Source: Candidatus Proelusimicrobium excrementi (lineage in GTDB: Bacteria; Elusimicrobiota; Elusimicrobia; Elusimicrobiales; Elusimicrobiaceae). From it: a DNA stretch of 64,000 nucleotides. This document shows positions 33,991-42,220 of this stretch, piece after piece. The translations under genes and the position numbers were made by a program. The DNA is taken from positions 124,001-188,000 of the forward strand of contig CAKUBV010000004.1 in the NCBI GenBank assembly GCA_934643455.1, read 5' to 3'. How positions within the stretch are numbered: position 1 is the first letter of the stretch; each line of letters opens with the position of its first letter. The notes below the pieces were generated by a model, which worked only from the letters and a program-made list of their open reading frames with translations, was not told the origin of the DNA and searched no databases.

Positions 33991-35112
33991 ATGATTAAGA
34001 AAATAAGCATACGTTGGTTTTTATGGTTTGCGCTTGTGGCGGGATACGCCCTTATTTTAGGAGCTTTGCTGTACTTTAATTTGTTCAAGCGCGTTTTTGA
34101 CGCCAATTTGCAGGATCACATAATCAATATCGTAAGGACGAACGCCAATGTGCTTATTGACGGGCTTGTTGCGCGCGATCTTATAACGATACCGGAGATT
34201 GATCTTATCTCCTCTTGGCCGCGCCATGATCCCAGGATTTCCAATATCGTTTATTTTAACGGGAACGGCAAGATAAGATGGCATAAAGATACGGAAAAAA
34301 TAAATAAATCTTTGGCTGAGTATCACCGCGGAGGTTTCTTGGATACGGACGCCGTACTCGAGGCCCTTAATATGGGGATATACAGAGTGGCTTTGAAGAA
34401 TGACGGTTCCGCTTACGATATAGCCGTTCCGCTTAAGGCCAAAGACGGAAAAGTCGCCGGCGTAATAAGTTTTGACGTATCCAGAGATGACGTTAAAAAG
34501 GAAATCAACAACGCTTTGGTAAATTATTTGGCGGGTTCGGTGCTGATATTTATACTCATGGGTATAGTTCTGTATATATTTGTGATAAAGAACGTAACGC
34601 GCCCGATAGTGGCTTTAACCGACAGTATTGAAAATATTTCGACAAAAAGCTTCCAGCTTGATTTTATGGAACGCAGCGACGAAGTCGGCGAACTTGCAAG
34701 AGCTGTGCAGAACTTTTTGAGCAAGGTTAAAAAGGAGCTTGAAGAAAGGGAAATCCTTGATAAAAGCCGCCATCATTACGAACAGGAATGGTGGTCTTCG
34801 GTATTGGCCATAACGATACCCAAAGGCAGCCGCGCTTTGGTTGTTGACGAAAACAACAACGTAATGCACGCCAATTTTGAGCTTGCAATTAAGAAAGAAG
34901 GCCCTATCCACTTGCTGGATATATTCGGCGGAACTCAGCAGGATATAGTGCATATAGTGGGGCAGGCTATGGATAATCCGGGCAAAATCTTCCGCGCAAA
35001 AACGCAAAGCGGCGGAAGGGCTTTCGGAATAAAAACTTTGCAGCTTTCTTCAAGGGGCGGCATAGTGAGGACCGTTATCGTGCTGGAGCCTCTGGCCGCG
35101 GCCAAGAAATAG
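33991..35112 (+). CDS. Membrane sensor with HAMP and PAS-like domains but no kinase
   Basis: 373 residues with two membrane helices (about 8-28 and 175-200) enclosing a periplasmic sensor domain that ends AVPLKAKDGKVAGVISFDVSRD, like a Cache domain. After the second helix comes a HAMP domain (VTRPIVALTDSIENIST, DEVGELARAVQNFL), then a coiled coil and a PAS-like region (SRALVVDENNNVMHANFELA). No histidine kinase, GGDEF or methyl-accepting region follows. It may pass its signal by protein contact. Its place between the Tad platform genes and the two-component genes suggests that it feeds pilus control. Confidence 0.75.
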   Translation: MIKKISIRWFLWFALVAGYALILGALLYFNLFKRVFDANLQDHIINIVRTNANVLIDGLVARDLITIPEIDLISSWPRHDPRISNIVYFNGNGKIRWHKDTEKINKSLAEYHRGGFLDTDAVLEALNMGIYRVALKNDGSAYDIAVPLKAKDGKVAGVISFDVSRDDVKKEINNALVNYLAGSVLIFILMGIVLYIFVIKNVTRPIVALTDSIENISTKSFQLDFMERSDEVGELARAVQNFLSKVKKELEEREILDKSRHHYEQEWWSSVLAITIPKGSRALVVDENNNVMHANFELAIKKEGPIHLLDIFGGTQQDIVHIVGQAMDNPGKIFRAKTQSGGRAFGIKTLQLSSRGGIVRTVIVLEPLAAAKK

Positions 35113-35129
35113 TTTTTTAAGGAGATATT

Positions 35130-35438
35130 ATGAAGCTTGAAATAAAAAATATAAATCTGGTTTCCGTCGTATTTTCGGTATATCCGCTGGTGCTTTTCGT
35201 ACTCAGCTTTTTAAACGCCGTCTTCGCAATAGGCGATTTGAGCGACTACACTTTAATGCAGAAGATAATGCAGATAGTGCTTTGGACTTTGGCTCAAACC
35301 CTTACTTTGACGGTAGTTTCCTTAGCCCTGGTTTTTGTATACAACCTTTTGTGCTCTTTCGGCATCAGGGGCATCAGATTTGATATAGAAGAAGCGGGCG
35401 TCGAATCCGAAGCTGTGGAAGAAACTTCCGCTCGGTAA
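35130..35438 (+). CDS. Small membrane protein, two helices
   Basis: 102 residues with two hydrophobic segments (about 10-34, and 49-76) and an acidic tail (DIEEAGVESEAVEETSAR). A strong AAGGAGA site precedes the ATG. The residues before the tail (SFGIRGIRFDIEE) recall small DUF-type proteins found next to TPR/HAMP proteins, but I do not recognise a family with certainty. It is encoded 17 bases after the HAMP protein and 24 bases before the thioredoxin-fold protein. Function unknown. Confidence 0.6.
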   Translation: MKLEIKNINLVSVVFSVYPLVLFVLSFLNAVFAIGDLSDYTLMQKIMQIVLWTLAQTLTLTVVSLALVFVYNLLCSFGIRGIRFDIEEAGVESEAVEETSAR

Positions 35439-35462
35439 TATTCATCAGGAGGAGTAAATTAA

Positions 35463-36404
35463 ATGAGAATCAGCAAAGTAATGACTTTTGTTCTGTCTTT
35501 TGCATTGCTTTCCGCGGGTGCGGCTTTTGCCGCGCCGGCCAAGAAAGCCGCCAAAGCCAAACCCGTAACGATTACCGTTGTTGAAATGACGGGCAACGCC
35601 AACGGCAGCCAGGAAGAAGGTCTTAACGAGGGGCTTAAACAATTTATCGGCGGAGAAGTCGAAATTGTAAAAGTTGACAGAGAGGCCGCTCTCAAGGATC
35701 CCAAATATAAAGGTTTAAATATGGATTATATGCCTTTGTATTTGGTTGAAAAAACTAAAGTTACGGAAGAAAAATTCGCCGAACCCATCAAATACGGCCA
35801 GCTCGCCGTCACTGATGATTTTATCGTGTTTGAAAAACAGACCAGACACGGCGTATACGCCAATAAAGAAGCCGTACCGAACCAGCTGGAGATTTTCGTA
35901 ATGTCCCAGTGCCCTTACGGCGTTTTGGCGGAAAACAGAATCATCGACGCCATGAAGCTTGACAAATTGCCCAAAGACGTCAACGTCAATATCAGGTATA
36001 TCGTCAGCGAAGGCAGAAACGGGCAGGAATTTAACAGTTTGCACGGCGCCGCCGAATGGGAAGAAAACGTAAGACAGCTGATTATCAAGAACAAATATCC
36101 CAAGAAATTTTGGAAATATCTTGAAATCAGAAATAAAAATTACCAGTCCAGCTTGTGGGATCAGGCCGCCGAACAGGCCGGCATCAACCCCAAAGTTTTC
36201 AGAAAATACTGGAACGAAGGCGTAAAAATGCTGAAAGAAGAAATCAAACACGCCGAAGAATATAACGTAAACGGTTCCCCTACCGTAATTTGGGAAGGCA
36301 GAGTCGTTACGGATATGGGCAGCTTGGCCGAAATCCCAGGTTTTGAGGGATTGGCGCAGACTTACGGTTCAGCCGCCGCTCAGGCCCCTGCCGGACAGTG
36401 CTAA
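35463..36404 (+). CDS. Secreted thioredoxin-fold protein with CPYG motif
   Basis: 313 residues with a signal peptide (about 1-22, FVLSFALLSAGAAFAAPA). An N-terminal domain (about 30-130) precedes a DsbA/GILT-like thioredoxin fold: LEIFVMSQCPYGVLAENRIID (about 141-161), VNVNIRYIVSEGRNG, then helical inserts and NGSPTVIWEGRVV with the cis-proline. The active motif is CPYG, with glycine in the place of the second cysteine of CXXC. The only other cysteine of the mature protein is the very last residue. This does not suit a usual oxidase; it may hold a mixed disulphide or act as a chaperone for cysteine-rich neighbours. A hairpin terminator follows, so the gene ends a transcript. Confidence 0.8.
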   Translation: MRISKVMTFVLSFALLSAGAAFAAPAKKAAKAKPVTITVVEMTGNANGSQEEGLNEGLKQFIGGEVEIVKVDREAALKDPKYKGLNMDYMPLYLVEKTKVTEEKFAEPIKYGQLAVTDDFIVFEKQTRHGVYANKEAVPNQLEIFVMSQCPYGVLAENRIIDAMKLDKLPKDVNVNIRYIVSEGRNGQEFNSLHGAAEWEENVRQLIIKNKYPKKFWKYLEIRNKNYQSSLWDQAAEQAGINPKVFRKYWNEGVKMLKEEIKHAEEYNVNGSPTVIWEGRVVTDMGSLAEIPGFEGLAQTYGSAAAQAPAGQC

Positions 36405-36426
36405 TATAAATTCTGTTTGCAGTTGA

Positions 36427-36458
36427 TTGGGGCATAAGAGATTATGCCCCAATTTTTT
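36427..36458 (+). terminator. Rho-independent terminator
   Basis: TTGGGGCATAA (36427-36437) and TTATGCCCCAA (36442-36452) form an 11-base perfect stem with a GAGA loop, followed by six T. It lies 23 bases after the thioredoxin-fold gene and separates the Tad structural transcript from the two-component genes. Confidence 0.93.
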
Positions 36459-36509
36459 AATAAATTTTGATTTAATACCGGGTTTTGCGTAATACTCCCG
36501 GGCTGTGAT

Positions 36510-38336
36510 ATGAAAAGCGGACATTTAAGATATACTATTTTCGCCGTAATAACGGCGGCGGCTTTGATTCCTGCGGTTTTGATTGTTTTTTATATGATGC
36601 AGGCCGGCGGAGCCGTGCTCAAAAACGAACAGAAAGAAAGATTTGAAATGTTCAATGACCGTTTTTCAAACGAAGTCTCCGCCTACCTTTCGCGCAATGA
36701 AAGGCTTATAGAAACTTTTCTGGAAATCCGCGCGGCCGGATATATGGACGACGAAAATTACTCCAAGCTTGTGGAAGTTTTCCTTGCCAAAAACAAGTCC
36801 GTAATAGGCATATCTTTCTTAAATCAAAACGGAAGGGAAATATCCTATCACGGTATGCGGCCAAAAATATCCTACGGCGGCATTTTGCCGGATATAATAA
36901 GCGAAACTATAGACAATAAAAAAGTTTTTGTAGGTTCCTTGAACAAAAATCCTTCAAAGGGACTTCTTTCTTTGGCGATGTCTTTCCCCGATTCCTACAA
37001 AGGCGTAAACAGGGCCGTGCTGGTTCAGTTCGACATGAAGGATTTGGAGGAGTTTATCAAAACCTCCGTTTCCAAAGAAGATTTAACTTTAATTTTTACC
37101 AAAAACGGTTTTTTGATTTTTTCCAGTACGGGCGGCTTAAGCACCGAACTTGATAATGCCTATGATTTGCAAATAAATCGCCTTGTGGGCTTGGCTAAAA
37201 ACGGCTCTTACGGTTTTGCGGAAGTGCAGGGCTACAGCGGCGTTTTGGGGGAGATATCTTCCGCCGGGTGGCTCGTTTTTACGGGCAAAGCGTCAAACGA
37301 GCTGGTTCTTCCGTTTAAAGATTATTTGCTGGGTTCTCCTTTGCTTTTGGCCGTTCTTTGTTTGGTTGTTTTGGCGTCTTTGCTGATTTTGAGCGCCTAT
37401 TTATGCGGTGTTATTTTAAGGCCGGTAAGAGCAATGACCAAAGCCGTAATCGCCCTTGAACAAGGCGCGGAAACGCCGTATTTGCCCGCTCCCGATAACG
37501 AAATAGGCGTATTTTCCAAATCTTTTGCGCGTATGCTTGATACCATAAAAATGCAATTTGACGAAATGCGCCAGGAACGCCAGGATCTTGAGGAACTTAA
37601 CCAATCTTTGGAGCTGCGCGTCGGCAGCAGAACCAAAGAGCTGAGAACCGCTTTAAACGAACTTATAAAAAAGGAAAGGCTTGCGGCTATCGGGCAAATG
37701 GCCTCAATAGTCAGCCATGAAATTAAAAACCCTTTAGCCGTAATAAAAAACGCCGTCTATTTGATAAAAATGCGCTTGGGTGAAAAGGCCGAACCCAAAA
37801 TACTCAAAAATATTTCCGTTATAGATCAGGAAATACAGCAGGCCAACGGAATTATTGAAGAAATACTCGGTTACGCCAGAAGCCGCGAACAAATCCTTAC
37901 GGTTACGGATTTAACGCTTTATATGAAAGAGATTTTGGCTTCTTATCCAATGCCGGAAAATATTAAAGTCGTTACGGAATACGCTCCTTTGCAGCTGCCG
38001 GTAAAAATCGACACCGAAGAAATGAAGCAGGGCATCAGGAACATAATCGGCAATGCGGTAGAAGTCATGCCCGACGGCGGCCAGCTTATAGTAAAAACTC
38101 TGGTCGGCGGCAATTATACCGCGGTTTTAAGCATTCGCGACAGCGGCCCCGGCATTCCCAAAGAGATAAGGGAAAATATCTTCGCTCCGTTTTTTACCAC
38201 AAAAGCCAGGGGCACCGGTTTGGGCTTGGCCGTGGTAAAGAAAGTGGCCGGAAGGAACAATGTCCAAATTGAGCTTGTCAGCGAAGAAGGCAAGGGTACA
38301 AAAATAAGCATGATTTTTAAAATGCACAGGGATTAA
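36510..38336 (+). CDS. Sensor histidine kinase (Cache-like sensor, HAMP, HisKA, HATPase)
   Basis: 608 residues. Helices at about 8-30 and 270-297 flank a large extracytoplasmic sensor domain with Cache-like strands (ISFLNQNGREISYHG, VFVGSLNKN). A HAMP domain (LRPVRAMTKAVIALEQGA) leads to a coiled coil and HisKA with IVSHEIKNPLAVIKN (H403). The catalytic domain has the N box (GIRNIIGNAVEVM), G1 (DSGPGIPKEI) and G2 (GTGLGLAVVKK). It is complete and enzymatically plausible. It begins a three-gene unit with the next two genes (2 and 12 bases apart). The ligand is unknown; the location suggests control of the Tad cluster. Confidence 0.92.
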   Translation: MKSGHLRYTIFAVITAAALIPAVLIVFYMMQAGGAVLKNEQKERFEMFNDRFSNEVSAYLSRNERLIETFLEIRAAGYMDDENYSKLVEVFLAKNKSVIGISFLNQNGREISYHGMRPKISYGGILPDIISETIDNKKVFVGSLNKNPSKGLLSLAMSFPDSYKGVNRAVLVQFDMKDLEEFIKTSVSKEDLTLIFTKNGFLIFSSTGGLSTELDNAYDLQINRLVGLAKNGSYGFAEVQGYSGVLGEISSAGWLVFTGKASNELVLPFKDYLLGSPLLLAVLCLVVLASLLILSAYLCGVILRPVRAMTKAVIALEQGAETPYLPAPDNEIGVFSKSFARMLDTIKMQFDEMRQERQDLEELNQSLELRVGSRTKELRTALNELIKKERLAAIGQMASIVSHEIKNPLAVIKNAVYLIKMRLGEKAEPKILKNISVIDQEIQQANGIIEEILGYARSREQILTVTDLTLYMKEILASYPMPENIKVVTEYAPLQLPVKIDTEEMKQGIRNIIGNAVEVMPDGGQLIVKTLVGGNYTAVLSIRDSGPGIPKEIRENIFAPFFTTKARGTGLGLAVVKKVAGRNNVQIELVSEEGKGTKISMIFKMHRD

Positions 38337-38338
38337 TT

Positions 38339-39463
38339 ATGATTGACAGTGAAGAAAAACAGGTAAAAATTTTGGTTGTTGACGACGACGATAATCTGCG
38401 CGGCACTTTAAGCGAACTTTTGGAGCTTGAAGGCTATGACGTCTATCAGGCCGGAAGCGCAAAGGAATGCATGAACCTTGTCGAAAATGATTTTTTCAAC
38501 GTGATTTTGATGGACTATAACTTGGTTGACGGCACGGGGCTTGACGTCGTAAAAAGCATAAGGCGTTTTAATACGCAGTCGCAGGTTATAATGATAACGG
38601 CGCACGCTTCTTTAAACACCGTGATAAAAGCCATACAGGAATCCGTTTACGACTTTTTGGTAAAGCCGGTGGACTTTGACCATTTAAAACGTACAATCAA
38701 AATGGCCATGGAAAAGTTCCGTTTGGAACAAAGCAACCGCCGTCTTTTGGAACAGCTTAAGCAAACCAACGCGGATTTAAGCAATTTAAACAGCATGAAG
38801 AGCAAATTCTTTTCCATAGTGTCCCATGACCTTTCCAATTCCCTCATGGCGCTTAAGATGAGCTATGATATGCTCCAAAAAACTATCAAATCCCCGGATG
38901 AAAACCAGCTGCGCAAAATGCAGTATATGAATGACAGCCTCGGGCAGATATTTCTGCTGGTTAAAGATCTTGTGGACTGGGCCGCGATAGAAAAGGGAAA
39001 GCTGCGGCTTGAAAAGTCCGAATTTGAACTTACCTCTTCCATAAAAAACGCTTTTGAAATTTTCAAAGAAAAGGCTAAACTTAAAAATATAGATATGTCT
39101 TTCGCCGGAAAAGAGGAAATAAAGGTTTTCGGCGATCCTAAAAGGATAAGGCAGGTTATATCCAATATAACGGAAAACGCCATACGCCATACTCCCGAAA
39201 ACGGCAAAATAGACATATCGGTAGTGAAAATTGACGCTAAAAATGCTAAAGTGTCTGTTAAGGATAGTGGCGCGGGCATAGATCCGGCCGAAACTGAAAA
39301 TTTATTTAAAAGTTTTTACCAGAAAGGTTCCGGCGGACGTTTGGGGCTGGGCCTTTCCATAGCGCAGGATATAGTAATTAATCACGACGGTAAAATTTGG
39401 GCCGAGAGCGAAGGAGAAGGCTGCGGTTCCACTTTTAGTTTCACCCTGCCTATTATAAATTAG
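38339..39463 (+). CDS. REC-histidine kinase hybrid without DNA-binding domain
   Basis: 374 residues. The N-terminal receiver domain has DDDD, the phosphoacceptor D59 (ILMDYNLVDG), T and K (MITAHAS, FLVKPVD). A linker leads to a HisKA domain (SIVSHDLSNSLMALK, H163) and HATPase with N box ISNITENAIRHTPENG, DSGAGIDPAE and LGLGLSIAQD. This REC-first architecture with no membrane region makes a soluble kinase that can be set by another kinase. It starts two bases after the sensor kinase gene, so it is likely its partner, and it is followed by the NarL-type regulator. Confidence 0.9.
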   Translation: MIDSEEKQVKILVVDDDDNLRGTLSELLELEGYDVYQAGSAKECMNLVENDFFNVILMDYNLVDGTGLDVVKSIRRFNTQSQVIMITAHASLNTVIKAIQESVYDFLVKPVDFDHLKRTIKMAMEKFRLEQSNRRLLEQLKQTNADLSNLNSMKSKFFSIVSHDLSNSLMALKMSYDMLQKTIKSPDENQLRKMQYMNDSLGQIFLLVKDLVDWAAIEKGKLRLEKSEFELTSSIKNAFEIFKEKAKLKNIDMSFAGKEEIKVFGDPKRIRQVISNITENAIRHTPENGKIDISVVKIDAKNAKVSVKDSGAGIDPAETENLFKSFYQKGSGGRLGLGLSIAQDIVINHDGKIWAESEGEGCGSTFSFTLPIIN

Positions 39464-39475
39464 GAGAAGGATTAT

Positions 39476-40141
39476 ATGCCAGCCAAGAAAAAAACAGTTA
39501 AAGTGCTTATCGCTGACGACCAAACTCTTTTCCGGGAAGGTATAAAAGATGTTCTTACCGGGGAAAAGTGGATAGAAGTCGTAGGCGAAGCCGCCGACGG
39601 CGAAGAGGCCGTTGCTCTCACTAAAAAACTCAAGCCCGAAGTCGTGCTTATGGATATAAAACTGCCTAAACTTGACGGTATTTCCGCAACCAGGCAGATA
39701 AAAAAGAATCATCCCGAAGTAAACGTTTTGATGCTTTCCAGTTTTGAAGACGAAGCGCACGTAATGGAAGCCATACAGGCGGGGGCGAACGGGTATCTTT
39801 CCAAAATGCTTCCTGCGGCGGAACTTGTAAATTCCATAAGAACTTTTACTTCCGAAGGGCTTATGATACCCCAGCAGCTTATGGGCAAACTTTTGCAGGG
39901 TCTGAGGAAAATGGGCGACGGCGGAGCGCCGGCTCAAGCCACGCTGACAAAAACGGAAGTGCGCGTGCTGGATTTGCTTGGCCGCGGCATGAGCAATAAA
40001 GAACTTGCTTTGGAGCTCGGCTGCAGCGTAAAAACCATAAAGAACCATTTAAACAGCGCGTTTCACAAGCTGGACGTAACCAGCAGAACGGAAGCCGTGG
40101 TAAAAGCGATAAAACAGGGGATAATATCTTCCGACAGGTAA
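39476..40141 (+). CDS. NarL/FixJ-type response regulator
   Basis: 221 residues. Receiver domain with DDQ near the start, D60 in VVLMDIKLPKLDG and a K in YLSKMLPAAEL, followed by a LuxR-type helix-turn-helix (TKTEVRVLDLLGRGMSNKELALELGCSVKTIKNHLNSAFHKL). It should bind DNA as a dimer on phosphorylation, probably by one or both kinases before it. A strong GGAGAAGG site precedes the ATG. It is the only DNA-binding output of the cluster, and the next genes are pilin-like, so the target may be local. The KTIKNHL recognition helix is normal for the family. Confidence 0.93.
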   Translation: MPAKKKTVKVLIADDQTLFREGIKDVLTGEKWIEVVGEAADGEEAVALTKKLKPEVVLMDIKLPKLDGISATRQIKKNHPEVNVLMLSSFEDEAHVMEAIQAGANGYLSKMLPAAELVNSIRTFTSEGLMIPQQLMGKLLQGLRKMGDGGAPAQATLTKTEVRVLDLLGRGMSNKELALELGCSVKTIKNHLNSAFHKLDVTSRTEAVVKAIKQGIISSDR

Positions 40142-40161
40142 TATCCCGGAGGCGTAATTTT

Positions 40162-40335
40162 ATGAAATGTCTTAAAAGCGCATTGCGTTTGGTAAAATCC
40201 GAAAGAGGCCAGCAGACGGTGGAATTCCTGCTGATGCTCGGCGCGGTGGTTACTTTCGTTTTGGCTTTTACGATAACTTTTCATAAGGAAATCGCCGGCG
40301 GTTTCTTTACCGTAATAGGCAAGATTTTGGGCTGA
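40162..40335 (+). CDS. Small Flp-like pilin (57 residues)
   Basis: A short gene at ATG 40162 with a CGGAGG site 9 bases upstream. SERGQQTVEFLLMLGAVVTFVLAF shows the G|Q cleavage point, glutamate at +5 and an aromatic residue beside it, then a hydrophobic helix. The mature peptide would be about 41 residues, near the size of the Flp pilin at 25496. It precedes the TadG-like and TadE-like genes and so starts a second pilin group of the Tad region, 20 bases after the response regulator. Confidence 0.78.
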   Translation: MKCLKSALRLVKSERGQQTVEFLLMLGAVVTFVLAFTITFHKEIAGGFFTVIGKILG

Positions 40336-40346
40336 CGGAGGGGGAA

Positions 40347-41432
40347 ATGCCGTTTTGCTTTAAAATGATAAAGAATAAAAAAGCGCAGATAGTTTTGCCG
40401 GCGATATTGCTGATACCGACTATCTTGCTTGTAATTTATCTTTTGCTTGAAACGACAAAACTTTCCAGGGAAAAAATCCGCCACCAGTTCGCTTTGGATA
40501 CCGCCGCTTTTACGGAGCTGACTTCCGCCTCTAACTACTTAAACGCCACCGCATACACAAACGGCGCGTTCCCGTTCAGATTATTCAGGGAGAATTTTAC
40601 TCCTGCCGAAAAAGTCTTCGGCCCTAAAAGCAACCCCGAGCAAAAGGAGCTCAGTTTGTACGAGTTGTTTTACAGGGGCGGGGCATTCCCGGCTTTGGGA
40701 GACGACGGGGATTGGAACAGCGCTCCTAAAGATACCGATACCGAATGGGAACTTAAATTTTATACGGAAGAAAGCGAAGAAAGAAGCAGCTGGAACACCC
40801 CTAATCCTCCCAATATAAGCGACCAGACTTTTTATCCCATTATGTCCAAAAATTACGCCGATAATTATGCTATCGGCTGGAACCCGGACGCGGTAAAATT
40901 ATACGTACTGATATACTATTTTTTAAGTCAAATTTACGAAGATCAGAAAAACGTTTATCTTAAGCTCAGCAAGGAAGGGGAGTTCTTCCGCAAAGGTTAT
41001 TATCTTAATGTCGGTTCCGGCGGCTGCAAACTCAGCGAGTGCGGCAGAGAAGGCGCAAAGAATTTTAAAAGTTTTGTTGTGAAAACGGAGCCTGTATATA
41101 TAAAGAAAATTAAATTTTATTTCGTTAACCCCGATGATTCCAGTGAAGAGGCTAAAGAAATAGAGTTTGACCTTGAAGAGCAGGATATGTTTGACGGAAG
41201 GCTTTATCAATACTCGTATTTAAACAGGAGCTATGCCAGTAAATTGAGAAATCTTTATAAAGGGGTCGACATAACCCAGCCGTTTAAAGCTCCCAGCAAT
41301 TACTTTAACGTCAATTTGGAAAAATTCAGGCCGCACAATCACGTGCGCGCGGCTTTGCAGTGCACTAAGGAAAGCAATAACTGCATTTGGCCGAATCCTA
41401 CGCCTAAATATCAAGTGAGGCTGTTCCCGTGA
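40347..41432 (+). CDS. TadG-like pseudopilin
   Basis: 361 residues. After a short basic leader the segment NKKAQIVLPAILLIPTILLVIYLLLETTK is the N-terminal helix of a TadG/Flp pseudopilin, with the K-A-Q motif in place of the usual G-Q. HQFALDTAAFTELTSASNYLNATAYTNGAF matches the pattern after the helix in TadG-type proteins (A-D-A-A-A-x-x-x-A). The rest is a large polar periplasmic domain with two cysteine pairs (GGCKLSECG, LQCTKESNNCIW). A strong GGAGGGGG site precedes the ATG; the end overlaps the next gene by ATGA-type coupling. Confidence 0.75.
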   Translation: MPFCFKMIKNKKAQIVLPAILLIPTILLVIYLLLETTKLSREKIRHQFALDTAAFTELTSASNYLNATAYTNGAFPFRLFRENFTPAEKVFGPKSNPEQKELSLYELFYRGGAFPALGDDGDWNSAPKDTDTEWELKFYTEESEERSSWNTPNPPNISDQTFYPIMSKNYADNYAIGWNPDAVKLYVLIYYFLSQIYEDQKNVYLKLSKEGEFFRKGYYLNVGSGGCKLSECGREGAKNFKSFVVKTEPVYIKKIKFYFVNPDDSSEEAKEIEFDLEEQDMFDGRLYQYSYLNRSYASKLRNLYKGVDITQPFKAPSNYFNVNLEKFRPHNHVRAALQCTKESNNCIWPNPTPKYQVRLFP

Positions 41433-41983
41433 ACTTATTTAGATTAATTTCTTCCCGCAGAGGCCAAGCCACCACGGAAGTGGTGTTGCTGTTCCCGATA
41501 TTTTTTATTTTAACTTTGTTCATCGTTAAAATATACGGGCTTTTGGTTATCGTCCAAAAGACGGAAATAGCTTCTTTTTATGCGGCAAAGCGCTGGCAGC
41601 TTGAAAGCCACCGCGCCACCAAATACGCCGACGGCTGGGATAATACTTTCCTTAAAAAAGATATAGAAAAGAAAGTCCTTGATTATATAGGTTTCAATAA
41701 TGCTTCCACCAGGAAGTTCCTCTCTCTGCGTAAAGTGGAACTTGATATAGAGCGCACTTCTGTATGGAACAACGTGGTTTTGAAAGTTAATACATATCCG
41801 CCCAATATACCGTTTTTATGTTCTTACGATATAAGGCAAGTATGCAAGCGTCCCTACGGCGCGGCGTGCGAGCGCGGCTATAATTTTATATGCAATAAGG
41901 GCGGCACCATTGAGGTTATAAAAGCCGTACCTAACAGGGACAGGCCTATAAGCTTCAGGCTGCCGATGTCAAAAGCAAAGTAA
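41429..41983 (+). CDS. TadE-like minor pilin
   Basis: 184 residues starting SSRRGQATTEVVLLFPIFFILTLFIVKIYG: the G|Q cleavage point, glutamate at +5 and the L-x-P of TadE. The soluble part carries six cysteines (LCSYDIRQVCKRPYGAACERGYNFICN), which may need oxidation in the periplasm. It overlaps the TadG-like gene by four bases. It is the second TadE-like gene of the locus, the first being at 25716. A 237-base leader region to the next module follows. Confidence 0.78.
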   Translation: MNLFRLISSRRGQATTEVVLLFPIFFILTLFIVKIYGLLVIVQKTEIASFYAAKRWQLESHRATKYADGWDNTFLKKDIEKKVLDYIGFNNASTRKFLSLRKVELDIERTSVWNNVVLKVNTYPPNIPFLCSYDIRQVCKRPYGAACERGYNFICNKGGTIEVIKAVPNRDRPISFRLPMSKAK

Positions 41984-42051
41984 AGGCTGGCTTTTAAAAA
42001 CGGGCCGGCATTTGAGTGCTTGCAAAAAGTTTGTTGTAAAAAATTGCGATA

Positions 42052-42080
42052 TTGACAAATTATAAATTTGTTTGTAAACT
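42052..42080 (+). promoter_or_regulatory. Promoter A of the envelope module
   Basis: TTGACA (42052-42057), a 17-base spacer and TAAACT (42075-42080). The same arrangement with similar spacer lies before the paralogous gene at 43767. A short AGGCG/CGCCT hairpin follows (42087-42101). Confidence 0.65.
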
Positions 42081-42103
42081 TTCAGTAGGCGTATAACGCC
42101 TTG

Positions 42104-42171
42104 AATTTAGCTCCGTGTTTGAGGATATCCCGGTTTTAGTGGGGTATCGGTCAGCAGGAGCCGCAATTTTT
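42104..42171 (+). ncRNA. Structured leader element A (riboswitch-like)
   Basis: After ATTTAGCTCCGTGTTTGAGG, an outer stem GCTCC (42110-42114) / GGAGC (42157-42161) encloses a hairpin GATATCCC (42124-42131) / GGGGTATC (42141-42148), and a run of T follows at 42167-42171. Element B at 43644-43709 has the same parts with a compensating G-U change. A transcription-attenuation role is inferred. Confidence 0.55.
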
Positions 42172-42220
42172 GTATATAATTTTAAAAAGTTTTAAAAATT
42201 TATTTTAAGAGGGTATCAAT

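Noticed and set aside
33991..35112. HAMP protein as a chemoreceptor
   Set aside because: There is no methyl-accepting coiled-coil signature after the HAMP domain; the C-terminal part is PAS-like.
41990..42018. GCTGGC/GCCGGC hairpin as a terminator after the TadE-like gene
   Set aside because: The stem is short with a long loop and no T-run follows, so termination is doubtful.
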